Below, one piece after another: positions 53,345-62,490 of a stretch of DNA of 64,000 nucleotides (positions within the stretch are counted from its first letter, which is position 1; every line of letters begins with the position of its first letter). Origin of the DNA: Acidobacteriota bacterium (GTDB lineage: Bacteria > Acidobacteriota > Terriglobia > Acidiferrales > UBA7541); contig QHYK01000071.1 of assembly GCA_003224085.1 (NCBI GenBank), positions 1 to 64,000 of the forward strand. Reading direction: 5' to 3'. The notes beneath the pieces are model-generated. The model was not told where the DNA came from, did not search any database, and saw only the letters and a list, made by a program, of their open reading frames with translations. The position numbers and the translations under genes are program-made.

Positions 53345-54781
53345 TCAGGCCGCGCCAGAGCCTTTTAAGACCGCGGGGATGGTCCGGAACAGGATTTTGA
53401 AATCCAGCCAAATCGACCAGCGATCGATGTACTCCATGTCTAGTTCCATCCATCTTTCAAAGTGAACCGACGATCGCCCGCCAATTTGCCACAGGCAGGT
53501 GATCCCGGGGCGGACGCTGAAGCGGCGACGGTGCCAATCCTTTTCGAAACCTCGACAATCCCGCAGCGGCAACGGTCGAGGGCCGACCAAACTCATGTCC
53601 CCTTTCAATACATTAAAGAGCTGAGGAAGCTCATCGATACTCGTCTTTCGGAGAAACCTCCCAATGGCTGTAATCCGCGGATCATTCCTGATCTTGAACA
53701 CCGGTCCAGTCACCTCGTTCAAGCGTTCCAACTCAGCCTGCTTTTCCTCCGCACCCTCGACCATAGTGCGGAACTTATAGACGGAGAAGACTCTTTTGTT
53801 GAACCCCAGTCTCCTTTGAGCAAAAAACACCGGCCCCGACGAATTAAGCTTGATCAGTATGGCGGTGATCAAAAGGATTGGCGCGAAGCAAATGATGCAG
53901 GACAGCGAAATGAGCACGTCCAGGAGCCGCTTCAGGGACATCGGCTGTTCCTGCGGCGCTCCCGCGTGAATGGTAATCAGGGAATCGTAATCTAAAGACC
54001 TAGCCCTCGCGTGCGTCATTTTAAGATCAAACAGGTCAGAGAGGAAACGAGTTGCAATCCCTTGCTCCCAACAAAGGGCCGCAATTCGTGAGGACTCGGA
54101 ATAGGAGGACTTGATCGGCAGTGCAATCACTACTTCATCCACAACGCTCTCACGGAGAAAGGATGGAAAGCCATGGAGGTCGCAAAGATACGCATAATCT
54201 GTTTTGTGGAACTCCTTCATTCCTGGCCAATCCTGGTCGACAAACCCCAGAATGCGATAGCCCAGAGCGGGATGGGCTCTTAGCGTGTCTGCAAGCGTTA
54301 TGGCGCGCGGATTCGTTCCCACGATCAAGACCTCTCGGAGGTTGCGGCCCCGCAGCCTGATCTGTTCGAGCAGGAACCGCAGCAAGCGGCGGCTAAGGAC
54401 CACCGTGGTCGTGCTCACCAGCCAGAACAAAGAGAGGAACAAAGGGTGGTTCACACTCAGGCTAAAGAGACTACCCACCAAGAACAGAACTACCGTTGCA
54501 AGCGAAGTCGCCTCCAAAACGTGGAGAGCTTCCGTGCGTTTGCGCGAGAGGCGCTTGGATTCGTACAGACCCACAAAGGAGAACAGAGAATGCCAAATCA
54601 AGAGCAGACTTGCGAACAGAAAGAAGTTCCGCACTGAGACCAAGGACAGGAATTGCGCGAGCGAGGTGGCGCCGACGCTATGCAGGCTTACCACGGCGGC
54701 GGCCATGAATGAGCCTACCAGCAGCGCAATGTCGGAAAACTTGAAAAGACTCAAGAGGACGTAGCGACGTGTCAGACCCAC
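53345..54781 (-). CDS. Undecaprenyl-phosphate sugar-1-phosphate transferase (WbaP/WcaJ-like)
   Basis: 478 residues. Four N-terminal membrane helices are followed by a CoA-binding-like domain (RNLREVLIVGTNPRAITLAD). The C-terminal catalytic part starts with a re-entrant helix (SLKRLLDVLISLSCIICFAP) and has VFFAQRRLGFNKRVFSVYKF, RTMVEGAEEKQAELE, KIRNDPRITAIGRFLRKTSI and DELPQLFNVLKGDMSLVGPR. This is the initiating phosphoglycosyltransferase of exopolysaccharide synthesis. It places the first sugar phosphate on undecaprenyl phosphate. The 3' end (ITCLWQIGGRSSVHFERW) is typical. Confidence 0.92.
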   Translation of the reverse strand: MGLTRRYVLLSLFKFSDIALLVGSFMAAAVVSLHSVGATSLAQFLSLVSVRNFFLFASLLLIWHSLFSFVGLYESKRLSRKRTEALHVLEATSLATVVLFLVGSLFSLSVNHPLFLSLFWLVSTTTVVLSRRLLRFLLEQIRLRGRNLREVLIVGTNPRAITLADTLRAHPALGYRILGFVDQDWPGMKEFHKTDYAYLCDLHGFPSFLRESVVDEVVIALPIKSSYSESSRIAALCWEQGIATRFLSDLFDLKMTHARARSLDYDSLITIHAGAPQEQPMSLKRLLDVLISLSCIICFAPILLITAILIKLNSSGPVFFAQRRLGFNKRVFSVYKFRTMVEGAEEKQAELERLNEVTGPVFKIRNDPRITAIGRFLRKTSIDELPQLFNVLKGDMSLVGPRPLPLRDCRGFEKDWHRRRFSVRPGITCLWQIGGRSSVHFERWMELDMEYIDRWSIWLDFKILFRTIPAVLKGSGAA

Positions 54782-54834
54782 GCTAACTCCTCCCTACGCG
54801 TTTGCATTGGAAATTCGGATCCTATGGCGGGCAT

Positions 54835-55752
54835 TCAGGACTTCTTGCTGGTTTTCGGCCCTCTCTGAGACGAAGCCGTTTGGTTCGAGGACAGCAGCGG
54901 ACGCCGCCACAGAACAACACCGAGCAAACGGCCGCCAGCTGCCTCAATGTTCTCTTTCGCTTGCCGCGCTGCTTGCCGTGGCGTGAAGCTCGGTTGGACC
55001 AGCAAGATGACCCCATCGGCTAATGCAGCCAAACAGGAAGTGACACGGTTGCCGAGCGATGGCGGGGCATCCAGGAGTACATAGCCGAAGCCTGCAGCCA
55101 GTTCGGATATCCGCGCAGCTAGACGCCCCGAAGTAACCAGGGCGTGGGGGTCCACTTCGGCTGATCGTGCGCCTGCCGAAATCAGACGCACGCCATTCGC
55201 GCCGACCGATTGTGCGAGTTCCTGGATAGAACCCCGCTCGAGGATTCCCTCGGCCAATCCTTCTCTGTTCTCCACGCCGAAGTAGGTATGCAGCGAAGGG
55301 TTGGCCAGGTTTGCGTCTACCAGGCAAACGGATCTGCGTGCGTGGTGCGCGAGCAGTTCTGCCACTCGCGCACTAATCAAGCTAGGAGCGTTGCCCCCCT
55401 CCACGGCGCAGAACACGACAACTCGCGGAGCCTTGTCGCCGGCCGCCAGGAAAAGTCGCCGCACGAGCTGGAAGGACTCGTCGCGGAGGAATGCGAAATG
55501 CCGCGGCGTTACCAACACAGGCGCCGGGCCGGCAGCGCCCGCCAAAGCTTGCTGGCTTCTTCGGGCCTGAGAGGGGGTTTGAAAGGAGTTGGTGCTTGTC
55601 TGCTTGGCCGGCGGAATTGCCTGTTGTAGAGGCTCTTCTTCTCGCTCGGGATGGCGTAGCGCTTCAAGAGTCAGCCGCCAAGGCCTTTCCCTCTCTTCCA
55701 CCCCAGTACCCAAGTCTGGAACCTGATACATCGTTCTAAAGATTCGGCTCAT
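54835..55752 (-). CDS. BY-kinase/CpsD-like ATPase with a degenerate P-loop
   Basis: 305 residues of the CpsD/CapB/Wzc kinase-domain type. RVVVFCAVEGGNAPSL (110 to 125) stands where the Walker A motif (GEGKS/T) should be, and Lys and Ser/Thr are replaced by Ala and Pro. Walker A-prime is present (VCLVDANLANPSLHTYFG, Asp146), as is Walker B (YVLLDAPPSL). The C-terminus is Ser/Lys-rich and lacks the Tyr cluster of BY-kinases. It probably no longer hydrolyses ATP and may be a regulatory partner of the Wzz protein encoded 40 bases upstream. Confidence 0.75.
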   Translation of the reverse strand: MSRIFRTMYQVPDLGTGVEERERPWRLTLEALRHPEREEEPLQQAIPPAKQTSTNSFQTPSQARRSQQALAGAAGPAPVLVTPRHFAFLRDESFQLVRRLFLAAGDKAPRVVVFCAVEGGNAPSLISARVAELLAHHARRSVCLVDANLANPSLHTYFGVENREGLAEGILERGSIQELAQSVGANGVRLISAGARSAEVDPHALVTSGRLAARISELAAGFGYVLLDAPPSLGNRVTSCLAALADGVILLVQPSFTPRQAARQAKENIEAAGGRLLGVVLWRRPLLSSNQTASSQRGPKTSKKS

Positions 55753-55792
55753 GGCAAACGCTCAATGCAGGTAGGAATCCAACTTCAGTCCG

Positions 55793-57451
55793 CTATTTAC
55801 CTCGAAAACCTCGGTAGGATTTCTGATCAGCGAAGATGCCGCGAGCGGTGGTTCGATTGCCGTTCGCGTCTCCTCCCCCGTTGCTAGTTTCTTCATCTTC
55901 GCCCGAAGCAGGGCTCCCGTGGCGCGTACTTCCTGAGAGGGCGGACTCATCTGTAGCGTCCAACCCACCGCAGGTGGAGATCGACGCTAACACCGACACG
56001 CTCAGGAGCTCCTGAACTTCATCCAAAGTTCTCAGCGACGGACTCAAGCGTTCAGCCGCTGCCGCAGCCGCCAAGCTACCAGCTATTGCCGCCAGAAAAC
56101 CCACCGAGAGGGCCATCGGTCGAGATCGCGACGGCAGAGCGGGCACCTCCGCGGCTTCGGCCACAGCCACGTTAACGATCCGTCTGCGGTCCAATGCATC
56201 GGAAATTCGCGCCTCTTCCTGCTTTCGCAAGTAGAGGAGGTAGTTGGCTTCGTTAGCCTTTTGGTCTCTCACTAGACGCTCTTGAATGACTTCCTTCCCG
56301 TCCAGCATACTGGCTCGCTCCTGATAGGAGCGCACCGTGCGCGACAGTTCCTCGCCCCGCGTCTGCTCTGCCGCCAGTTGGGCCCACGCCTTCGTCAGCT
56401 CTGAATTGACCCATTCAGAGATGGGATTCCGGTCGGTCGTTTCATCTCGCAGCTTATCCGTACCACCAATCGCAGCCTGCGTTTGTGCAATTTGCGCGTC
56501 TACCTCTTGTACCGACCAGTAGGATGGCTCAAACTTCTGCAGCAGTTCTGTGCGCTTCAATTGCAGATTTAGAAGCGTGGTTTTCAATTGCTCGATGAGC
56601 TGAGGATTATCTGCCGTTCGGACCTGCGTGGTCATGCGAAGCGGTATGGCTTGAGCCTGCCCTTCTAGGATACGGATTCGCTTCTGGGTTTCCGCGATCG
56701 CGACCCGTGCTCGCTCCAAATCCGACTGAAATTCGGAGAGCTTCTCCAACGTGGCGGCCTTCTGTTGTCCCGGCGAAACTACGCCCTCTTTGTGACTAAA
56801 GTTGACCAGGCGGGACTCCGCTTCTTCCAACAATTGATTGTGCTGCTGGGTCTGCTGCTGGAAGAACTCAAAAGTCCCCGGGGGGCGGTGCACCGCGAGG
56901 TGTTTTTCCACATAGACATCAACAAGGGTGTGGAGCACCTGAGCGACCCGCTGGGGATTCGAATCCTCATAGGTGACAGATATTAGGTTGGTCTTTGGCA
57001 GGAGTTCAACCTTCAGGGCGCGTTCCAGATCGGGCACAGCAGTTGCGAGCGCCTTCGCGGGCGCGCCCTGTTTCCCGTAAGGCGGGAACCAGAAATGCCT
57101 TGGCGTATTCTGCAGCCCGCACTTCCTAACTACCGCTTCCAGCAAGTCTCGGCTTTTTAGCAATACCATTTCCGAGCCCAACTCGGTCTCGGTGGGACTC
57201 AAGGGAATCTGTGCCACCGCGTTAGACGCGTCGGGAGTCACTAGGGGATCCTGCCGTTCGCGTTTGACCAGAATCTTGGTGTTTGACTGATAGCGCGGCG
57301 GCATCAGGAAGGCTGTAAGCGCTGCACCCGCAAAAATGCCCAGAAAAGTTAGCGCCATCACATGTCGATGCCGGAACCCGATGACGAGCCAGTCCCGCTG
57401 TGCCGTAATCGCCGACGGCGTATCAATTCTGGCGTAGAACGTCTCTCTCAT
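55793..57451 (-). CDS. Chain-length determinant (Wzz/GNVR-type)
   Basis: 552 residues. Helix TM1 (VMALTFLGIFAGAALTAFLM) is followed by a Wzz domain (RYQSNTKILVKRERQDPLVT), a long coiled coil (about residues 190 to 460, with NQLLEEAESRLVNFSHKEGV), a GNVR-like region (EANYLLYLRKQEEARISDAL) and TM2 (GFLAAIAGSLAAAAAAERL). A Ser/Gly/Glu-rich cytoplasmic tail follows. These proteins set polymer length and link to the Wza exporter and BY-kinase. The ATG at 57451 with GAGAGG upstream is preferred over a longer frame. Confidence 0.88.
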   Translation of the reverse strand: MRETFYARIDTPSAITAQRDWLVIGFRHRHVMALTFLGIFAGAALTAFLMPPRYQSNTKILVKRERQDPLVTPDASNAVAQIPLSPTETELGSEMVLLKSRDLLEAVVRKCGLQNTPRHFWFPPYGKQGAPAKALATAVPDLERALKVELLPKTNLISVTYEDSNPQRVAQVLHTLVDVYVEKHLAVHRPPGTFEFFQQQTQQHNQLLEEAESRLVNFSHKEGVVSPGQQKAATLEKLSEFQSDLERARVAIAETQKRIRILEGQAQAIPLRMTTQVRTADNPQLIEQLKTTLLNLQLKRTELLQKFEPSYWSVQEVDAQIAQTQAAIGGTDKLRDETTDRNPISEWVNSELTKAWAQLAAEQTRGEELSRTVRSYQERASMLDGKEVIQERLVRDQKANEANYLLYLRKQEEARISDALDRRRIVNVAVAEAAEVPALPSRSRPMALSVGFLAAIAGSLAAAAAAERLSPSLRTLDEVQELLSVSVLASISTCGGLDATDESALSGSTRHGSPASGEDEETSNGGGDANGNRTTARGIFADQKSYRGFRGK

Positions 57452-57679
57452 CGAATTTACCTCTCTGTGGTGGTCGTGGCGAATTTTAGGGTATCGGTAA
57501 CCCGAAGACTGTGCTGGAGAGGAACTCCCGGATTTTGGACATTCTGTTTTTGGTTTGCGCGGCCGAAACGCCACTTCGACTAAATCGAGGAATGAGGAAG
57601 GTACGCGCGGGCTATCCACGCCGTTCCACGTTCCATAACTCACCCTCCCTGCAACTCTTTTCTCTCCCCTGGCTGACGA

Positions 57680-58405
57680 TTAGTGCATCGGGACATAGGT
57701 CCCCACCGTGCCAAGCGGGATGAAAGGTTTCATCTTCGCTAGATTGCTCTTCGGCACATACAGCATGTCTCCAGGTCGCAGGTGCAGGTCCTCGCTCAGA
57801 TTTCCCGAGCTGAGCATCTTCTTCAAGTCGAGCTTTCGGGTTTGCACCCACTCGTCGGAAATTTGGCGGAACAACCAAACTTGTGAGTGTTTCGCTCCCT
57901 CGGTAAAGCCGCCTCCGATGGCAACGGCCTGCAGCACCGTTGTGTCGCCGCGCAAGTCGTATTTTCCAGGGTGTCCTACTTCCCCACCGACTACGAAGTA
58001 TGGCTTATTAAAGTCTTTCAGATGAACAGTAATGATCGGATCATGCAAGGTTTTTGCGTAAGCCGACCGGATCGCCTCAGTTACCTCTGGCAGCGTTTTA
58101 CCCTCTACGTGAATGTCGCCGGCGGCTAACAGCGTGGCGTACCCATCTGGCTGGACCATCACGGTCTGGTTGAATTCCGGCGTCACTGCGAAATTCAGTT
58201 CCAGGACATCGCTTTTGCAGAGCCGATACCTCGGATTGCGGTGTTGCAACGCGGGACGCTGCGAATCCTCTGCATCGGTGGCACTGGGTGGGCTCGCCTG
58301 CGCCGCGCTTTGCGTCTTGCCGGCTGCGTTTGGTTCGTCAGCATAACTGAACCAGATCGTAGCGAGGACAAACAAAACAGCGCGACGTATGCGAATCTTG
58401 TTCAT
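57680..58405 (-). CDS. Polysaccharide export protein (Wza-like)
   Basis: 241 residues with a signal peptide (RRAVLFVLATIWFSYA) and no clear lipobox. The Poly_export motif is YRLCKSDVLELNFAVTPEFN, and QTVMVQPDGYATLLAAGDI, EGKTLPEVTEAIRSAYAKTL and SLBB-type IITVHLKDFNKPYFVVGGEV, VGHPGKYDLRGDTTVLQAVA follow. It forms or lines the outer-membrane channel for the polymer. It is the second gene of the operon, after the antiterminator. A 228-base gap to the Wzz gene holds no other gene. Confidence 0.88.
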   Translation of the reverse strand: MNKIRIRRAVLFVLATIWFSYADEPNAAGKTQSAAQASPPSATDAEDSQRPALQHRNPRYRLCKSDVLELNFAVTPEFNQTVMVQPDGYATLLAAGDIHVEGKTLPEVTEAIRSAYAKTLHDPIITVHLKDFNKPYFVVGGEVGHPGKYDLRGDTTVLQAVAIGGGFTEGAKHSQVWLFRQISDEWVQTRKLDLKKMLSSGNLSEDLHLRPGDMLYVPKSNLAKMKPFIPLGTVGTYVPMH

Positions 58406-58585
58406 CTGCTTTTTCTCCTAGGTTCTGAACCATTCGCCGCAGAGCGGACTCCATCAGACGTCAAATAGAGCGGGTAGCCGCGAACTCTTGACCGGCATTT
58501 CTCCCTCGAATCCCTCTGCCTTTTCAAACGCAAATCAAGGAGTCATGTACCTGAAACAGTTGACAGATTTTGGAGGCTAACCGAC

Positions 58586-59209
58586 TTACGCTGCTGACAG
58601 CGAGGCCGGCCGGCTTGCTCGGCAGGAGACGGACCTGCCTTCGAGTTCAGAACGCGTCCAAAGGTTGCCGCCAACTATGCGCTCAACACTGGCCGCGTCG
58701 ACTTCGGCGGCAGCAGATCGTCCCAACATTTCCACCGAAATGATCAAGCTAGTTCGCTTATCCTTCCGAACCAGGATACCCTCCAATCCGGCGAGAGGGC
58801 CAAACTTGATTCTTACGCAATCACCTCGTCTCAGGAAAGGATGCGGTTCTACAGACACAGTGCTCTCCACGATACGGCGAACACGTTCGATTTCCGAAAA
58901 CGGAATGACCGCAGGACGGCCCGCGCACGCGACAAAACTACATACCCCGGGCGTCTTGAGGATTTGAAGCCATCTCTCGCGCCCTTCCCCGACAAACATG
59001 TAGCCGGGGAAAAGCGGAAGAGCGACCTGCTTGATCCGGTCCTGCCACTTATGGCGCGCCGTATAAAGAGGGAGGAAAATCTCGTAGCCCTGATTCTCAA
59101 GGATTCGGGCCGCGGTTTTTTCGTGTTGGTGCCGTATGCGCAGTGCATACCAGCTTTGGTTGACGCTCTGATCTCGCGTACCGTCTACAGGTGGTTCGCA
59201 GGTAGCCAC
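58586..59209 (-). CDS. UpxY/RfaH-type transcription antiterminator (NusG-like)
   Basis: 207 residues. The NGN domain SWYALRIRHQHEKTAARILE, NQGYEIFLPLYTARHKWQDR, VALPLFPGYMFVGEGRERWL is followed by a KOW domain (FLRRGDCVRIKFGPLAGLEG, ILVRKDKRTSLIISVEMLGR). NusG paralogues of this type (UpxY, LoaP, RfaH) let RNA polymerase read through long exopolysaccharide operons. The start is a GTG at 59209 with GGAGGT nine bases upstream. It is the first gene of the operon and should act on the long leader upstream and within the operon. Confidence 0.9.
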   Translation of the reverse strand: MATCEPPVDGTRDQSVNQSWYALRIRHQHEKTAARILENQGYEIFLPLYTARHKWQDRIKQVALPLFPGYMFVGEGRERWLQILKTPGVCSFVACAGRPAVIPFSEIERVRRIVESTVSVEPHPFLRRGDCVRIKFGPLAGLEGILVRKDKRTSLIISVEMLGRSAAAEVDAASVERIVGGNLWTRSELEGRSVSCRASRPASLSAA

Positions 59210-59843
59210 GTAAGGTGACCTCCGGAATCGTATCTGAGCACCTGGCAGCCTTTCTGGCTGGGGCCGCCGGTCGCCTAGGTTTAATCGATTTCACCTAACC
59301 AAACTTTAAAGCCGCCAGAGCTCATGAAATTCGAAGGTTTGCCCGGTTGGAGTCGAAGCTGTGGATGCCTGCATCGCACCCGTGTTCGCGAGTAGAGAAA
59401 CAGTCGCGACCGTCGCCGTTGGGCGAGCAGTAGGCAAACCCCGCGTGTAGCTCCGCCCTTTGACTTACAGGGAAGCGTCGTTCCTGTCAGCGGTTTCCGG
59501 AAAGCTCAAGACCGAGGGCACTGCGATTGGGAAACGCAACGCTAGGCGATAATGACGGAATGTTATGCGAACCTCTGTGCCCCGGCAAGAGGCGCAATGT
59601 CTCACGAGTCGGGGTCAGGTGTCCTATAGGATTGTTACAAGTCGTTCACAAATACGTCACGGGTTAGGTCGGTACGAAAGTTACCAACACTAGGGACAAA
59701 GGAGAGCACCCTGCGCTTCCCAACGCGCTCAAGCGTTCTGGTACCTCGCTCAACATCACAAACATCGTTAGAGATAAATGATTCCACAGTACGAGAATCC
59801 ACAGGGCGTAAGTCTTGGACCTCGCCAAAAGGATCAGAACTGC
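59210..59843. other. Long divergent leader region
   Basis: About 630 bases without a gene between the antiterminator and the LuxR-type regulator. It should contain the promoter and leader of the exopolysaccharide operon on the minus strand. I see no clear consensus promoter there and no known recruitment (ops-like) element. Confidence 0.5.
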
Positions 59844-59861
59844 TAGGGTATTTCTACCCTA
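59844..59861. promoter_or_regulatory. TAGGG-N8-CCCTA palindrome next to the LuxR-gene promoter
   Basis: TAGGGTA-TTTC-TACCCTA, a perfect inverted repeat with 7-base arms. It touches the -35 box at 59862, a position typical of activator or autoregulation sites. An 18-bp site with the same outer arms and spacing lies upstream of the TPR-CHAT gene. Confidence 0.6.
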
Positions 59862-59890
59862 TTGAATGGAGCAGTGGCGTGGTTTATAAT
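59862..59890 (+). promoter_or_regulatory. Sigma-70-like promoter of the LuxR-type gene
   Basis: TTGAAT (59862 to 59867), a 17-bp spacer and TATAAT (59885 to 59890). The start codon is at 60051, giving a leader of about 155 bases. Confidence 0.65.
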
Positions 59891-60050
59891 CCGTTTCATA
59901 TCGAGGCATCGTTACGAATCAACTAAAACTCGGACATCGTCTCTAGGTTTGGAGATGTAGACCCCATTGTCGTTTGCCCATAAAGCTGTTGGTAACCTTG
60001 TTGTCGGTGCCGAAAATCTCCCGGTATGTTCGAGCACGGAGGTTCAGCCC

Positions 60051-60863
60051 ATGAAGCGCCGCGGAGGCCCTTCGGTCAGTGTCAATGTGTTTATCGCGGA
60101 CGCCAGTCATTTGGTGTGCGAGTTGATGGCGAAGGCGCTAAGGGACGGCCAGCAGCGGATCACTGTAGTTGGCTTGGCTACGGACTCGGCTGGGGTTCGC
60201 AAGGGGCTTAGTGAGAATTCGGCCGACGTAGCCCTTATCAGTGCGAATCTCGGTGACGGATGCAACACGGGCTTTAAGGTGGTGCGGGAGGTGCGCACTT
60301 CGCACCCGCTTGTCCGTATCATCCTGTTGGTTGATTCCGATGAGCGGTCTTCGGTCGTCGAAGCATTTCGGGCGAGGGCGGATGGCATATTCACGCGCAA
60401 CGGACCGTTTGAGATGCTATGTAAGTGTATCCATGCGGTGCACGAGGGGCAAGTCTGGGCGAACAGCAAGCAGCTGCGCTTTGTAATCGAGATATTAGGC
60501 AAGCATGAGGAACAGATCAAAAGTGCTACTGGCGCAAAGTTGTTGACAAAGAGGGAAGAAGAGTTGGCCTATTGTGTGGCCGAAGGCCTCACGAACGCGG
60601 ACATTTCCCGTCAACTGAATCTGAGCGTGCATACCGTTCGTAACTATCTGTTTCGGGTTTTTAACAAACTGGGCGTTTCGAATCGGCTGGAACTGGCCCT
60701 TTACGTTATCGGACAAAAAGAGGCGTCTCGCACTCATGCTCTGGCACGTTCCAGTGCTCCAGAGTTCAGCGGAGACGCAGCAACAGCCGGCCAGGCTCCG
60801 ACGCCGCGTTCACCTATCGTCGACGTAGCCTTTGGTTCGCGTGTACAGACTAGACTAGACTAG
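60051..60863 (+). CDS. LuxR/FixJ-type regulator with a degenerate receiver domain
   Basis: 270 residues. Residues 11 to 130 have a receiver fold (VNVFIADASHLVCELMAKAL, DVALISANLGDG, RIILLVDSDERSSVVEAF, RADGIFTRNGPFEMLC). The phosphoacceptor position is Ser64 instead of Asp, the usual Thr/Ser before the switch is changed, and the conserved Lys is Arg. Residues 165 to 225 are a LuxR helix-turn-helix: LLTKREEELAYCVAEGLTNA, DISRQLNLSVHTVRNYLFRV, FNKLGVSNRLELALYVI. It probably acts without phosphorylation. It is divergent from the exopolysaccharide operon and a likely regulator of it. The ATG has GGAGG upstream. Confidence 0.85.
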   Translation: MKRRGGPSVSVNVFIADASHLVCELMAKALRDGQQRITVVGLATDSAGVRKGLSENSADVALISANLGDGCNTGFKVVREVRTSHPLVRIILLVDSDERSSVVEAFRARADGIFTRNGPFEMLCKCIHAVHEGQVWANSKQLRFVIEILGKHEEQIKSATGAKLLTKREEELAYCVAEGLTNADISRQLNLSVHTVRNYLFRVFNKLGVSNRLELALYVIGQKEASRTHALARSSAPEFSGDAATAGQAPTPRSPIVDVAFGSRVQTRLD

Positions 60864-61347
60864 AACGTCAAGAAGGTTGAGGAGCAACCGGAAGCACTCC
60901 TTGCGCGGCTTCGGCGCGCGGACCTCAAGCATGCTGCCATCGTGACACCGGGTCGAATTGCGCGGACCTGCCTGTTGCAAAACAGCAACGCGCCCACAAT
61001 TGTCGACGTGCGGTCGGTGTCCAAAAACAAGCGCTCAACCCATGTCCAGCACCGTGCAGGAGGTGTTGCAGTGTGCCGTCGCGGGCCGCTCCACCTTTTA
61101 CTCGGAAGGCAATACGGGTGAGCAACAGGCAGTTGTGACGGTCCTCAATCAGATTTTCGAAGGGGACCTTCTGGGGTTCTCCTAAGGGTTCCGTCCCGGG
61201 CGTGAATCATGAGGAAGAAGCTGAATTGGATTTCCTATAATAGTGTTCGATTCGCCCCAAAGCACGTTCCCGAGCACGGGCCGAGCCTCAGCACTCGGCG
61301 CGGCATTCCGGACTTCAAGCGCTTTGAGAGTCTCATCGGCAGAATCC
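60864..61347. other. Gap after the LuxR-type gene
   Basis: It starts with a triple ACTAG repeat at the end of the LuxR-type gene. Open frames here show no known motif. It may hold a remnant but nothing could be assigned. Confidence 0.4.
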
Positions 61348-62337
61348 CTAACTCCGGTGGACTTGCTGCGCAGCCATGCGGTTCTGCTTCATCGCTTCAA
61401 TCAGCATATCCAGAACGGTCTTTTGCTCTTCGCCCGCTGAGGTAGTCGCGGTCACTTCCGCCGACGCGGACGCACTTGGCGAGGCCGCTAGAGCGGCCTT
61501 CTTTTCCGCGGGCAATGTCTGTTGGGCAAGCCCCAAAGACACAGCTGCTTCCTCCGCGATTTCCGGTTGGATTGTTCTCCGCTGGGTACGGAACCCTAAG
61601 GTTAAACATCCTTCGCAAATCAGGTTGATGAGACGCGGCGCGCCTCCCGAATAACGAAAAACAACTTCCAAGGTATGCGCAGGGAAGGGCGAAGACCCTT
61701 GGAATCCCGCGGCCCGCAGCCTCGCGGCCACATAATCGCCAGTTTCCGCCACGCTCAGTGGTCGAAGATGCGCCCGGGCAGCAATCCGTTGTTGCAAAGC
61801 GTTGAGTTCGCGGCGCTTCATCATCGCCAGCAGCTCTGGTTGCCCGCACAAGATAACCTGCAGTAACTTCTCCTGGCAGGTATCGGCGTTTCCCAAAAGC
61901 CGAATCTCCTCCAGCAACTCCGTGCTTAAAAGATGCGCTTCGTCTATGAACAGCACTGCCGTGCCTCCGCCGCGTTGCGTCTCAAGCAGCATCTGATGGA
62001 AAGCGATCAAGCGCCGGGACTTACTCGCTGACGGGCAATTTACCTCGAAATCCTCGAGAATCATCTCCAGGAACTCGTCGCGCGTGAGCACGGGGTTGAA
62101 CAGCAGCGCGCTGCTGATCCTTGTCTTCTTGGCGGAAATGAAGCGCATCGCGGTGTGTATCACCGTCGTCTTGCCGGTTCCAATCGGCCCGGTGACCATC
62201 ACCAGTCCCTTGCGATACAGAATCCCCTCAAGCACAACCTTGAGTGCGGCTTGGTGCGGCTCGGCGAGATGCAAAAATCGTGGGTCGTTTGTGAGGCGAA
62301 AAGGTTCGTCCTTAAGGTGGAAAAAGGAATAATACAT
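61348..62337 (-). CDS. ExeA/GspA-like AAA ATPase of the exopolysaccharide locus
   Basis: 329 residues. It starts MYYSFFHLKDEPFRLTNDPR, typical of ExeA-like ATPases. The Walker A motif is GPIGTGKTT (50 to 58) and Walker B is AVLFIDEAH (near residue 130). Sensor regions include LLQVILCGQPELLAMM and HLRPLSVAETGDYVAARLRA. The Ala/Ser-rich C-terminal 70 residues look disordered. Relatives occur in type II secretion and in exosortase-linked exopolysaccharide clusters. No exosortase or PEP-CTERM gene is in this window. It lies 2.1 kb from the operon start, in the same direction. Confidence 0.85.
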   Translation of the reverse strand: MYYSFFHLKDEPFRLTNDPRFLHLAEPHQAALKVVLEGILYRKGLVMVTGPIGTGKTTVIHTAMRFISAKKTRISSALLFNPVLTRDEFLEMILEDFEVNCPSASKSRRLIAFHQMLLETQRGGGTAVLFIDEAHLLSTELLEEIRLLGNADTCQEKLLQVILCGQPELLAMMKRRELNALQQRIAARAHLRPLSVAETGDYVAARLRAAGFQGSSPFPAHTLEVVFRYSGGAPRLINLICEGCLTLGFRTQRRTIQPEIAEEAAVSLGLAQQTLPAEKKAALAASPSASASAEVTATTSAGEEQKTVLDMLIEAMKQNRMAAQQVHRS

Positions 62338-62490
62338 TTATGGGACCATTCCGTCGGCTTCAACCCATCCCCGGACAATTGGAGCGCCAAAGCCGACCCA
62401 TCGCGCCCCTTTACAACAACTTGCGCTGGCTGCGAAGACGGCGAAGCAGCGCCCCATTAGAATATACCCGGAAGTCTTCAAGGCCAGCAA

